Positions 26,515-34,760 of a stretch of 64,000 bases of DNA are shown here, one piece after another; positions within the stretch are counted from its first letter, which is position 1, and each line of letters starts with the position of its first letter. This DNA is from Arthrobacter sp. Soil762 (GTDB lineage: Bacteria; Actinomycetota; Actinomycetes; Actinomycetales; Micrococcaceae), in the NCBI RefSeq assembly GCF_001428335.1, contig NZ_LMSG01000001.1, positions 884,987 through 948,986 of the forward strand, read 5' to 3'. A program made the translations under genes and the position numbers. The notes under the pieces are model-generated. The model was not told where the DNA came from, ran no database searches, and saw nothing but the letters and a program-made list of their open reading frames with translations.

Positions 26515-27444
26515 CCGCCATCCCGCCCGAGCAAGGGAGTCCAGTACGCGGTGGGCGCACCCATCGAAGCCCCACTGGCGTACATGCCCGGCTGTGACGG
26601 TCACCGATGCCCAGCCGATGGCCGCGATGGACTCGTCCCGCCGGATGTCTGACTCACGCTGGCGTTCTTCCAAGTGATGCCGGCCATCGTAATTTACGGC
26701 CACCTTGAAGTCCGGAAACGCCACGTCTGGCCAGGCAAGTTCCCACCCAGTAGCGTCCTGCACCACGTACCTCAGCGCGGGTTCCGGCAGTCCGAGCCTT
26801 CCGATGGCCAGCCGCAGCCGGGTCTCCGGCGCGGAATCGGCCCCGACCCGGCACAGTTCCAGAGCCTGCCTGGCTTTCCGGATACCGCGGGCGCCCGGGG
26901 TGGAGTGGACCTGCTCGAGAAGGTCCCCGAGTGAACACAGCGCGTCCTTCTGAGGCCCGAAGCTCCTCGATTGGCTGCAGATGAAGTAGTCCGCCGCCGC
27001 CACCAAATCCTCCAAGTCCAGGACCGCGGCCAAGTCCAGCCACGTCCGCGCAGGGCAGGTGACCGGGACGCCGTCGAGTTCCCCCACATCCTGGCTGCGG
27101 AGGCCCAGCCGGTGACCGGATACCCCCTTGCGCACCGGCCGGGCGCCTCCGCCGATCTTCGCCAAGTGGATTTTCAGTTCGTTCTGAAGTGCCAATGGCA
27201 GCGGGCAGCCCCACAGCAGCGCCGCGGTGGCCAGACAGCAGACGAGACCGGGAGAAAGTGTCGCCAGCAATGCGCACGTGTGGTGGAGAGGTTGCGACGC
27301 ACCCCAGGGAACCCGCACTCCGCGGCTTGCCACGCGGAGATCACTCCGCCATGCACGCGCAGCGGGGACGCCGGCGTGGACCTGCTCATGAAGGGTGAAG
27401 GAACGTCCAGCGAGGTGGTCCGGAAGAGGTGAGGGCTGCCGCAT
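26503..27444 (-). CDS. DUF559-type (Vsr-like) nuclease-fold protein with N-terminal AbiEi-like region
   Basis: A 313-residue actinobacterial protein. The N-terminal half (HEQVHAGVPAARAWRSDLRV, then GVPVTCPARTWLDLAAVLDL) resembles the AbiEi/DUF4095-like front part common to this group. The C-terminal ~100 residues (WELAWPDVAFPDFKVAVNYD, GRHHLEERQRESDIRRDESI) are DUF559, a PD-(D/E)xK/Vsr-like fold with the core P-D..F....V-x-Y-D/E pattern. No nuclease activity is proven for the family. Start at ATG 27444; the frame is open to 27513. It is bracketed by two 64-bp repeats. Confidence 0.7.
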   Translation of the reverse strand: MRQPSPLPDHLAGRSFTLHEQVHAGVPAARAWRSDLRVASRGVRVPWGASQPLHHTCALLATLSPGLVCCLATAALLWGCPLPLALQNELKIHLAKIGGGARPVRKGVSGHRLGLRSQDVGELDGVPVTCPARTWLDLAAVLDLEDLVAAADYFICSQSRSFGPQKDALCSLGDLLEQVHSTPGARGIRKARQALELCRVGADSAPETRLRLAIGRLGLPEPALRYVVQDATGWELAWPDVAFPDFKVAVNYDGRHHLEERQRESDIRRDESIAAIGWASVTVTAGHVRQWGFDGCAHRVLDSLARAGWRIEG

Positions 27445-27481
27445 GACCCATTGTTGGCACAGCCGGGCTGCCCCAACCCGG

Positions 27482-27490
27482 TTATCCACA
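27482..27490 (+). promoter_or_regulatory. DnaA-box-like nonamer TTATCCACA
   Basis: A perfect match to the TTATCCACA consensus, 38 bp upstream of the DUF559 gene start. A single site, so not an origin; a chance hit is possible. Confidence 0.35.
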
Positions 27491-27518
27491 GAGTGGAGGA
27501 GTAGTGGTCCCAAGCTGC

Positions 27519-27582
27519 CGCACCGAAAGGTTAGATCTCGGCGCCAAGACGGACGGTTAGAGCCGAGACCTCACCCCTCGAT
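27519..27582. repeat. 64-bp palindromic repeat, copy 2
   Basis: Same length, orientation and end (CCTCACCCCTCGAT) as copy 1 at 26451-26514. It lies 10 bp beyond the dcd stop codon and upstream of the DUF559 gene. The hairpin arms here are AGATCTCGGC and GCCGAGACCT. Confidence 0.75.
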
Positions 27583-27591
27583 GGAAAAGGC

Positions 27592-28167
27592 TCAGACCTC
27601 GGTGCGGTGGAAGTTCAGGTGGCTGCGGCTGGCTGTCGGCCCGCGCTGGCCCTGGTAGCGGTTTCCATATTCGCCGGAGCCGTAAGGGAACTCAGCAGCA
27701 GAGGTCAGCCGGAAGAAGCACAGCTGGCCGATCTTCATGCCGGGCCACAGCTTGATGGGCAACGTGGCCATGTTGGACAGCTCCAAGGTGACGTGGCCGG
27801 AGAATCCCGGATCAATAAAGCCGGCGGTGGAGTGCGTCAGCAGGCCCAAACGGCCCAGGGAGGATTTGCCTTCCAACCGGGCGGCAATGTCATCGGGCAG
27901 CGTGACGGCCTCGTAGGTAGAGCCGAGGACAAACTCGCCGGGGTGCAGGATGAACGGCTCACCGCTCTCCACCTCCACAAGCCGCGTCAGCTCGGGCTGC
28001 TCTTCGGCGGGGTCGATATGCGCGTACTTATGGTTGTCGAAGAGGCGGAAAAACCGGTCGATCCGCACGTCCACCGAGGATGGCTGGACCATCGCAGGAT
28101 CGTACGGTTCGAGGACGATCCGTTGGGAGTCTAGTTCGGCACGAATGTCGCGGTCAGAGATCAGCAC
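27592..28167 (-). CDS. dcd: dCTP deaminase (probably bifunctional, dUMP-forming)
   Basis: A 191-residue trimeric dUTPase-fold enzyme. [40 protein letters not shown] (deaminase active-site arginine, serines and glutamate) and [17 protein letters not shown] are family hallmarks. Actinobacterial members usually convert dCTP directly to dUMP, combining deaminase and dUTPase steps for thymidylate supply. Length is normal. The C-terminal [13 protein letters not shown] motif closes the active site. A DnaA-box-like site lies 20 bp upstream of the ATG. Confidence 0.95.
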   Translation of the reverse strand: MLISDRDIRAELDSQRIVLEPYDPAMVQPSSVDVRIDRFFRLFDNHKYAHIDPAEEQPELTRLVEVESGEPFILHPGEFVLGSTYEAVTLPDDIAARLEGKSSLGRLGLLTHSTAGFIDPGFSGHVTLELSNMATLPIKLWPGMKIGQLCFFRLTSAAEFPYGSGEYGNRYQGQRGPTASRSHLNFHRTEV

Positions 28168-28186
28168 CGTCCCAAATTACTATGCG

Positions 28187-28195
28187 TTGTCCACA
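28187..28195 (+). promoter_or_regulatory. DnaA-box-like nonamer TTGTCCACA
   Basis: Matches the actinobacterial DnaA-box form TTGTCCACA, 20 bp upstream of the dcd start, in the dcd promoter region. Isolated; significance uncertain. Confidence 0.35.
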
Positions 28196-28305
28196 GCTCA
28201 CACATTTTCGTTGTTGCTGTCGCCTACTGGGGCTAATGTTGCCTCAGCATGTCAGCCGCCGGATGGTCTCCCGGTTGGTACAACTGAACTGATCTGGGGT
28301 TGGTT

Positions 28306-30021
28306 TTGAATAAACTTGCGGCGCCCGCCGTTGTGGCGATGTTGTGCGCGCTGGCACTCGTGTCCCCGGCCGCCGGCATGTATTCCGGTCCGCCGGTTAA
28401 TGAGCCGTCAGCACAGGCCGGCGCCTTGGGGCCCCGCACGGTCGCGTTGGGCCCGGCGAGAGCAGCAGACGACGACGGCGCAGCCGACGCGGACACCGGC
28501 ACCGGTTCGCCGCTCGCCCCAGCCGTGGAACCGGTGATCACACCGGCGGCGCCCGCCGGAGAAGGCACGTCAGGGACCGCAGCGGCGCCGCCGGCGTCAG
28601 CGGAGGCTGCACCCGTCACCACCGCCTCCGAACCAATCGCGCCCGAGCCACCCTCCGTGCCACCCCTTTGGGCCCCCGAATCCGAACTGGCCCACAACAA
28701 AACTGCGGCGCCAGCCCCGCCGGCCCCCGCAACGGAATCCCTCACCACCGAATCTCTTGGCACCGAGGCCCTGGTACCGGACAGCAACACGGCCGCCATC
28801 CTCACGGTTTTCAACGAGATTAACAATTACCGGGCATCCAAGGGCCTGGCACCGGTCAAGTACCACCCCACGGTGGCCGGCATGGCGCAGGAATGGTCCG
28901 ACAGCATCGCTTCCCGGGAAGTCATTGAACACCGCGCCAGCTTCTGGACCGATCCCCGCGCCCTGAACCCGAGCAGCGGCGGTGAGGTCATTGCCATCCG
29001 CACGGACCGCAACGCGGCGCAGCTGGTGGAGTGGTGGAAAACCTCGCCCGGCCACAACGCCATGCTGCTCGATCCGCGGTTTAACGTCATGGGCGCCGGG
29101 ATCTCCTACACGAACAGCCTGTACACCATCTGGGGCGTGGTGAACTTCTTCGGCTACACCACCCTGCCCGCCGGTACCGTCACCTCTCCCGGAGGCAGCT
29201 CCACCGGCGGCGGCGCTTTCCCGGCCCCAACGCCAACCGTGTGCGATCCGGCCGTCAAACACATGCCGCCCACCCTGAATCTGGCTAACGCGGCGATCAA
29301 CAGTGCCGCTGATCTGGTGACCATCAACGCCTCAGGCCAGCTCATCAACCGCCCCTCCACAGGGAACAGGACCTTTGGTGCTGCCAAGGTCATCGGCTCC
29401 GGATTCGGAACGGCCAAGGACGTGTTCACCACGGACTGGGACCGCGACGGCGCCTATGACCTCCTGACGCAGTGGAACGACGGCCGGCTGACGCTCCACC
29501 CAGGTCTTGCCAGTGGAGGGTTTGGGAGCCTCGTCACGCTGGGTCAGTCCGGCTGGGCGACCTTGACGCTGGCCGTCGGCGGCTGGTGCGCAAACAACCG
29601 GCTCCCCCAGCTCGTCGCCCTGGAGGGCACCACCCTCTATCTTTACCCGAACGTGGGCCTGGCCGACATGTCCTCGCGCACCCTTATGGCGACCGGCGTG
29701 GCGGCCAGGAAGCTGAGCATGGTGGATTATGACGCCGACGGATTCCAGGATCTCCTGGCCATTACGTCCGACGGCGGTGTGCAGCTTTACCGCGGAGCCG
29801 GCACTCCGGCGCCACGCGCCGAAGCCCGGCCCACCGTCACCACCGGTTGGACTGATGTCACCGGGATCCGTCCGCTGCGCGACGTGACAGCCCTGAACTC
29901 CACGGGGGTGGCGCTGCGCCGGGCCAATGACGTGGTGCAGTACTGGAACCTGAGCACTGGAACCCTGGCGTCGCCGTCGAACATCACCGGAAGCTGGGCG
30001 GGCCAGCGGCTGGCGCAGTAG
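28306..30021 (+). CDS. Secreted CAP-domain protein with C-terminal VCBS/FG-GAP-like repeats
   Basis: A 571-residue exported protein. A signal peptide (Met-Asn-Lys-Leu, then PAVVAMLCALALVSPAAG) leads into ~130 residues of low-complexity Ala/Pro/Glu linker. A CAP/SCP domain follows at ~165-290: VFNEINNYRASKGLAPVKYH, then WSDSIASREVIEHRASF and WWKTSPGHNAMLLDPRFN. The rest has VCBS/FG-GAP-like Asp-rich repeats (TTDWDRDGAYDLLTQWNDG; VDYDADGFQDLLAITSDG). No ATG is available; TTG at 28306 or 28300 must serve, with GGGG 6 bp before 28306. Function is unknown. Confidence 0.8.
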   Translation: MNKLAAPAVVAMLCALALVSPAAGMYSGPPVNEPSAQAGALGPRTVALGPARAADDDGAADADTGTGSPLAPAVEPVITPAAPAGEGTSGTAAAPPASAEAAPVTTASEPIAPEPPSVPPLWAPESELAHNKTAAPAPPAPATESLTTESLGTEALVPDSNTAAILTVFNEINNYRASKGLAPVKYHPTVAGMAQEWSDSIASREVIEHRASFWTDPRALNPSSGGEVIAIRTDRNAAQLVEWWKTSPGHNAMLLDPRFNVMGAGISYTNSLYTIWGVVNFFGYTTLPAGTVTSPGGSSTGGGAFPAPTPTVCDPAVKHMPPTLNLANAAINSAADLVTINASGQLINRPSTGNRTFGAAKVIGSGFGTAKDVFTTDWDRDGAYDLLTQWNDGRLTLHPGLASGGFGSLVTLGQSGWATLTLAVGGWCANNRLPQLVALEGTTLYLYPNVGLADMSSRTLMATGVAARKLSMVDYDADGFQDLLAITSDGGVQLYRGAGTPAPRAEARPTVTTGWTDVTGIRPLRDVTALNSTGVALRRANDVVQYWNLSTGTLASPSNITGSWAGQRLAQ

Positions 30022-30024
30022 CCC

Positions 30025-30468
30025 TCAGGCGGCCGTCCGTACTTCCAGGACATCTTTGAGCCGTGCGAGCTGGGACACTTCGGCCCTGATGGTGCGCTGG
30101 ATGCCGGTGTTCATCAGGCCCAGGAGGCCTTTGGGCTGGTATTCGAGGGCGAACCTGACCCGGGTGCCGGCCGGTTCGGTGCTGAGGTAGTACCCGCCGG
30201 TGGGCTGCGACGGTCCGGAAATCACACGGAACTGGATCTCGGCGCCCGGCCTGGCCTGCGTTATTTCGAAGTCGGCGGGGATTGTCCGTCCTGACCGGCC
30301 CGTGGTTGTCTGCCGGTACACAGCGCCCTTGGTTCCGGCGGCACCGGACATCAAGCCGATGCTGCGGATGCCCTTGCGCCATAGGGGAAGGTTCATTCCG
30401 TCCACCAGGAACGCATACACGGTCATTGCGTCGCACCGGATAAGCACCTCGTGCTCTGCAAATGCCAT
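30025..30468 (-). CDS. SRPBCC (START-like) family protein
   Basis: A 147-residue protein of the polyketide cyclase/SRPBCC fold. HEVLIRCDAMTVYAFLVDGM at the start, then GTKGAVYRQTT, FEITQARPGAEIQFRVISGP and RVRFALEYQPKGLLGLMN follow the family pattern of a helix-grip lipid-binding cavity. No enzymatic role can be read. Convergent with the CAP gene, only 3 bp between stop codons. Confidence 0.8.
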   Translation of the reverse strand: MAFAEHEVLIRCDAMTVYAFLVDGMNLPLWRKGIRSIGLMSGAAGTKGAVYRQTTTGRSGRTIPADFEITQARPGAEIQFRVISGPSQPTGGYYLSTEPAGTRVRFALEYQPKGLLGLMNTGIQRTIRAEVSQLARLKDVLEVRTAA

Positions 30469-30720
30469 GGGAGTCCTTAGTTAGCGGCTGGTCAGGTGGT
30501 AGCCCGCCCCACCCCCATGACACCGCAGCTAACGGGTTCAGAGTAGCCACTCGGCCCGCCCCGGGCCTAGCCACCGACGGCGCCGTTATTGAAGAGTTAC
30601 TGGATGACGCGGCCGGTAGCGGCCATCCCGGCGGACACGGGTCCAGTGCGTGGTCACGGTTGCTGGCGCGTGATCGCATCTGCGCTAAGCTAAGTTCTGC
30701 CCCGCTGAAAACGGGGCGAT

Positions 30721-30794
30721 GCGGCTGTAGCTCAATGGTAGAGCGCTAGCTTCCCAAGCTTGATACGCGGGTCCGATTCCCGTCAGCCGCTCCA
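30721..30794 (+). tRNA. tRNA-Gly, anticodon CCC
   Basis: A 74-base cloverleaf: acceptor GCGGCTG pairs with CAGCCGC, D arm GCTC-AATGGTA-GAGC, anticodon loop TTCCCAA, T arm GCGGG-TCCGATT-CCCGT, ending TCCA (CCA encoded). Anticodon CCC reads GGG glycine codons. Two departures: a T-T mismatch in the second pair of the anticodon stem, and C in place of T at position 55 of the T loop. A CCCCGctgaaaaCGGGG hairpin lies just upstream. Confidence 0.93.
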
Positions 30795-30943
30795 ATATTT
30801 CTCACCACCGTTTTTCGCACCACAGCAGCTGGCGCGCCGGCGCGGCAACTCCCACCCCATACGGCCATCACCCCGTGGCCGTTAGGCCCAGCCGTGTATC
30901 GTCAGAAGTCAGGAACCTCTTCGGTTCCGCTACAGGAGCAATC

Positions 30944-31081
30944 ATGGCTGACAAGTCCCCGCGTCAAGCAGCATCCAAAAAAGCCGGCAAGTCCATCAAG
31001 GAAAAGCGCGCCGACAAGCGGGCCGCCGGAGCGCCGGCCACCTCCCTGGACATCACGTCCAAGGCCGCAAAAAAGAAGTGA
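30944..31081 (+). CDS. Small basic actinobacterial protein
   Basis: A 45-residue, Lys/Arg/Ala-rich protein: MADKSPRQAASKKAGKSIKE, then KRADKRAAGAPATSLD and a KKK end. Similar short proteins of this composition occur widely in actinobacteria with no assigned function; nucleic-acid binding is a guess from charge. CAGGAG sits 6 bp before the ATG at 30944. Its TGA overlaps the GTG of the next gene by 4 bp, so the two are translationally coupled. Confidence 0.75.
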   Translation: MADKSPRQAASKKAGKSIKEKRADKRAAGAPATSLDITSKAAKKK

Positions 31082-32232
31082 GTGGCCAACAGAGCCACCT
31101 GACCCTGGGCGTCCTGGCATCCACCCGAAAACCGGACGAACGCCGCCTCCCCATCCACCCCCTGCATTTCGAGCGGATCGCTCCGGAACTCCGGCAGCGC
31201 ATCATCCTGGAGCAGGGCTATGGCGAGCGCTTCGGCGTCTCGGATGACCAGCTCTCAACCCTCGTGGGCAAAATGGCCACCAAGGAAGCGCTGCTGGCGG
31301 AGGCCGACGTCGTACTCCTGCCCAAGCCGCAGCCGGAGGACCTCGCGGAACTGCGCGACGGCCAGATCCTCTGGGGCTGGCCGCACTGTGTCCAGGACCG
31401 CGCCATCACCCAGCTGGCCATCGACAAGAAGCTCACACTCATCGCCTTCGAAGCGATGAACCACTGGGCGAGCGACGGCGGATTCGGGCTGCACGTGTTC
31501 CACAAAAACAACGAGCTGGCCGGCTACTGCTCGGTGCTTCATGCGCTCTCGCTCACCGGCTCCACGGGTGACTACGGCCGCCGCCTCAGTGCCGTGGTGA
31601 TCGGCTTCGGCGCGACCGCCCGCGGCGCCGTGACCGCGCTGAACGCGCATGGCATCCACGACGTGCAGGTGCTGACCAACCGCGGAGTTGCGGCGGTTGG
31701 CGCCCCGATCCACTCGGTCAACATCGTCCAGTTTGATCACGACGACAAGGCCCCCTTCCTGAGCCAGGTCATCACCGAGCGGGGCCGGGTTCCGCTGGCA
31801 CCGTTCCTGGCCGAGAGCGACATCGTGGTCAACTGCACGCTGCAGGATCCGAACAATCCGCTGACGTATTTGCGGACTGAGGACCTCGCGGCGTTCAGCC
31901 CGGGCAGCCTGATCGTGGACGTTTCGTGCGACGAGGGAATGGGCTTCAGCTGGGCGCGGTCCACCACGTTCGCAGAACCGATGTTTACCATCGGCGACCA
32001 CATCAACTATTACGCGGTGGACCACAGCCCGTCCTACCTCTGGAATTCCTCCAGCTGGGAGATCAGCCAGGCCCTGCTGCCGTTCCTTGAGACGGTCATC
32101 GGCGGCCCCGCGGAGTGGGACGGGAACGAAACCATTTCCCGCGCCATCGAAATCCGCGAGGGCGTGGTCCTCAACAAGGACGTGCTGGAGTTCCAGCGGC
32201 GCGAGGCCGAGTACCCGCACCTGCCGGCTTAG
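31078..32232 (+). CDS. N5-(carboxyethyl)ornithine synthase / alanine dehydrogenase-like enzyme
   Basis: A 384-residue member of the alanine dehydrogenase/PNT superfamily. TRKPDERRLPIHPLHF is the N-terminal substrate part, IAFEAMNHW the middle, and LSAVVIGFGATARGAVTALN the Rossmann nucleotide site. The closest type I recall is N5-(1-carboxyethyl)ornithine synthase, which joins pyruvate to the ornithine side-chain amine with NADPH. The real substrate is uncertain. GTG start overlapping the 45-residue gene; a strong terminator follows. Confidence 0.75.
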   Translation: MSGQQSHLTLGVLASTRKPDERRLPIHPLHFERIAPELRQRIILEQGYGERFGVSDDQLSTLVGKMATKEALLAEADVVLLPKPQPEDLAELRDGQILWGWPHCVQDRAITQLAIDKKLTLIAFEAMNHWASDGGFGLHVFHKNNELAGYCSVLHALSLTGSTGDYGRRLSAVVIGFGATARGAVTALNAHGIHDVQVLTNRGVAAVGAPIHSVNIVQFDHDDKAPFLSQVITERGRVPLAPFLAESDIVVNCTLQDPNNPLTYLRTEDLAAFSPGSLIVDVSCDEGMGFSWARSTTFAEPMFTIGDHINYYAVDHSPSYLWNSSSWEISQALLPFLETVIGGPAEWDGNETISRAIEIREGVVLNKDVLEFQRREAEYPHLPA

Positions 32233-32245
32233 GCTCTGCCGCTTT

Positions 32246-32275
32246 GGGCCGCGGCGTAGACGCCGCGGCCCTTAG
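32246..32275. terminator. Intrinsic terminator-like hairpin
   Basis: GGGCCGCGGCG (32246-32256), loop TAGA, CGCCGCGGCCC (32261-32271): a perfect 11-bp stem with little T-run. It sits between the converging ends of the carboxyethylornithine synthase-like gene and the MFS gene and probably serves both. Confidence 0.8.
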
Positions 32276-32286
32276 TCTGCAGCCCT

Positions 32287-33669
32287 TTACGCCGTGGCCC
32301 TCCGGCGGACGATCCGCAGCGGGTGGCGGCGGTCCTTGAGGTCCACCCTGAGCGCCAGCGCGCCTTTTCGGGCCAGGACGACGGCGACGGTCACCGCGGC
32401 GAGCGCCGGCACCCCGCCGGACACCATGAGTGCCACGTGCGGGTCCACGTGCTCGGCGATCCAGCCGAGCATGGGCCCGCCGATGGCCTGGCCGCCGATC
32501 AGCACCATGATGTACAGGCTCATGACTCGGCCCCGGATGCCCATGTTGGAGCTGATCTGGACGAGCTGGTTGGAGCCGGTGAGGAACATCAGGCACCAGA
32601 ATCCGGACAGGACCATCACCACGCTGAACCAGAGCATGGACGGCGCCACCGCGGCCAGACACAGCATTAGGCCATACATTCCGGCACAGAACACCACGGA
32701 GCGGAGCCGCAGCTGGCGGCGCCGTGTGGACGCGACAGCACCGGCCAACGCCCCCAGGGCCACCAGGGCGTTCAGCAGGCCATAGCCGCCGGCGCCGACG
32801 TCGAACACGTGGTCCGCGAATGCGGCGAGCAGCACGGGCAGGCTCATGGCGAATACGGAGATGAAGCCGGCCATCAGCCATGGCCAGTAGATGGTGGGCT
32901 TGCTGAGCGCGTACTGCAGTCCTTCGCGCAACATGCCCTTCTTCTTGGGCGCGGGAGCGCTGACGAACAGCTGGTCCTTACGCAGGAGCAGCAGCATGGC
33001 CACCGTGGAGCAGCAGGCCAGCGCATTCGCGGCGAAGGCCCAGCCGGCGCCGACGGCGGTGAGCAGCAGTCCCGCCAGTGCCGGGCCGATCAGCCCGCCC
33101 AGCTGGAACGTAGTGGAGTTGACGCTGATGGCGTTCCGGAGATATTTGGGGCCCACCAGCTCGTTGACGAACACCTGGCGTGCGGGCTGATCCAGCACGG
33201 TGACCAGGCCCAGCAGAAGCGCGATGACGTACACGTGCCATACTTCGATGCCACCGGTCAGGGCTAGCGCCGCGAGCGCCGCGGCGAGGACCGCGGCGAG
33301 ACTCTGGCACAGGATGAGGATCCGGCGCTTGGCGAACCGGTCCGCCATCATGCCGCCCCACGGCCCCAAGAGCAGCGACGGCAGGAACTGCAGCGCCACG
33401 GTGATGCCCACGGCGGTAACGGAACCGGACAGTTCCAGCACCAGCCAGTCCTGGGCGATCCGCTGCATCCAGAGGGCGATCACGGCGACAAAGTGCCCGA
33501 TCGCGAAGATCCGGAAATTGGAGACTCTGAGGGAGATAAACGTGTGCCGCCAGGGAAGGTGTTCACTGACGACGGCGATGGGTTGGGTCTGGGTGGAGGC
33601 GGCGGTAGCGGAGGCGGAGTCGATGACGGGCTGGCTGACGGTTGCCGACGTTGGCGGTGGGGGTGCCAC
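32287..33669 (-). CDS. MFS transporter (DHA3/EntS-like exporter)
   Basis: A 460-residue major facilitator. WMQRIAQDWLVLELSGSVTA, then GPWGGMMADRFAKRRILIL (the MFS loop 2-3 motif with Asp-Arg) and LVTVLDQPARQVFVNELVG are typical of the EntS/DHA3 group of exporters. Substrate unknown. GTG start at 33669 with GAGG ~7 bp upstream; the N-terminal 40 residues are Pro/Ser/Thr-rich and cytoplasmic. A LysR gene is divergent, 160 bp away, and may regulate it. Confidence 0.85.
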   Translation of the reverse strand: MAPPPPTSATVSQPVIDSASATAASTQTQPIAVVSEHLPWRHTFISLRVSNFRIFAIGHFVAVIALWMQRIAQDWLVLELSGSVTAVGITVALQFLPSLLLGPWGGMMADRFAKRRILILCQSLAAVLAAALAALALTGGIEVWHVYVIALLLGLVTVLDQPARQVFVNELVGPKYLRNAISVNSTTFQLGGLIGPALAGLLLTAVGAGWAFAANALACCSTVAMLLLLRKDQLFVSAPAPKKKGMLREGLQYALSKPTIYWPWLMAGFISVFAMSLPVLLAAFADHVFDVGAGGYGLLNALVALGALAGAVASTRRRQLRLRSVVFCAGMYGLMLCLAAVAPSMLWFSVVMVLSGFWCLMFLTGSNQLVQISSNMGIRGRVMSLYIMVLIGGQAIGGPMLGWIAEHVDPHVALMVSGGVPALAAVTVAVVLARKGALALRVDLKDRRHPLRIVRRRATA

Positions 33670-33762
33670 AGGGATGTCCTCAGGGAAGCGGGCGGACTGG
33701 GATGCTTCCCACGCTAGGCTGGTTCCAGGTGATTATGTAGTCCTATCGCATCTATAACTACC

Positions 33763-33777
33763 ATTGCAAAACGTAAT
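33763..33777. promoter_or_regulatory. Putative LysR-type box between MFS exporter and LysR gene
   Basis: ATTGCAAAACGTAAT has ends ATTGC and GTAAT (four of five complementary) and the T-N11-A form of LysR-type sites. It lies ~53 bp upstream of the regulator start in the divergent intergenic region. Confidence 0.4.
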
Positions 33778-33829
33778 AACTCCCACTCTGACGTGGGTGG
33801 ACAGTCAGCCCAAGCCAAAGGAGTCCGCT

Positions 33830-34684
33830 GTGTACGAACCCACCCAGCTCCGTTCCTTCCTGGCCGTGGCCGAGACGCTCAGCTTCACCAAGGCTGCAGA
33901 GCGCCTGGGCTTGGCACAGCCGACCGTCAGCCAGCATGTCCGCAAGCTGGAGACGGCGGCGAAGCGCATCCTCATCAGCAGGGACACCCGCGATGTCCGG
34001 CTCACGGACAACGGTGACGCGATGGCCGGCTTCGCCCGCACCATCCTTTCGGCCCACGATGCCGCCACCCGATACTTCTCCGGCTCGGCCATGCGGGGCC
34101 GGCTGCGGTTCGGCACGGCGGACGACCTCGCCATCACCGGCCTCCCCCGGATCCTTCGCGAGTTCCGCCAGGTCTATCCACAGATCAACCTTGAGCTCAC
34201 CGTTGGCCAGAGCGACCAGCTGTACAAGAAACTCAATGCCGGCCAGCTGGACCTGGTGTTTGTGAAGTGGGTGGCGGGCGTCAAGGACGGCACCGTGGTC
34301 CAGCACGACACGTTTTCCTGGGTGGGGCTGGAGCAGACGTCCCTGGAGCCCGGGCATCCCGTACCGCTGATCTCCTACCCCTCCCCCAGCCTCAGCCGGA
34401 AGCTGGCCATCGATGCACTGGAATCAAGCGGCCGGACCTGGCGGATCACGTGCACTACCCGGCAGATCAGTGGCGTCCTTGCGGCACTGCGGGCAGGCAT
34501 CGGCGTGGCTGTGATGCCGACGTCGCTGGTTCCCGAAGACCTAAAGATCATCACCCGCCGGTTCGACCTGCCTCCAGTGGGCGACGTGGATTTCACCCTG
34601 ATCCGTAACCCGCTGGCCAACGCCGAAGTGATCGATGCGCTGACCCAGACCATCGTCGGACGGACGCTCAAGAAGTCGGTTTGA
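33830..34684 (+). CDS. LysR-type transcriptional regulator
   Basis: A 284-residue LysR protein. TQLRSFLAVAETLSFTKAAE, RLGLAQPTVSQHVRKLETAA form the winged helix; GRLRFGTADDLAITGLPRIL begins the effector domain. It starts at GTG 33830, directly after AAAGGAG; a longer frame to 33764 has no such site. It is divergent from the MFS exporter, the usual layout for a regulator and its target. The effector is unknown. Confidence 0.85.
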   Translation: MYEPTQLRSFLAVAETLSFTKAAERLGLAQPTVSQHVRKLETAAKRILISRDTRDVRLTDNGDAMAGFARTILSAHDAATRYFSGSAMRGRLRFGTADDLAITGLPRILREFRQVYPQINLELTVGQSDQLYKKLNAGQLDLVFVKWVAGVKDGTVVQHDTFSWVGLEQTSLEPGHPVPLISYPSPSLSRKLAIDALESSGRTWRITCTTRQISGVLAALRAGIGVAVMPTSLVPEDLKIITRRFDLPPVGDVDFTLIRNPLANAEVIDALTQTIVGRTLKKSV

Positions 34685-34722
34685 CCGAATTTGCCGCAGG
34701 AATCAGGGCTGGAAACGAACCA

Positions 34723-34751
34723 TTGAAGTAAAAGCCCGCCTCGCCTATGCT
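34723..34751 (+). promoter_or_regulatory. Sigma70-like promoter before the zinc-ribbon gene
   Basis: TTGAAG (34723-34728) and TATGCT (34746-34751) are separated by exactly 17 bp. Transcription would begin near 34758, only a few bases before the upstream ORF at 34761. Confidence 0.55.
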
Positions 34752-34760
34752 GGAATATCC

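Noticed and set aside
26451..27582. 64-bp repeats considered as integron attC sites
   Set aside because: No integrase gene and no conserved core-site triplets recognised; kept only as an analogy.
27482..28195. Possible replication origin
   Set aside because: Only two separated DnaA-like nonamers, no AT-rich unwinding region, and no dnaA or dnaN nearby.
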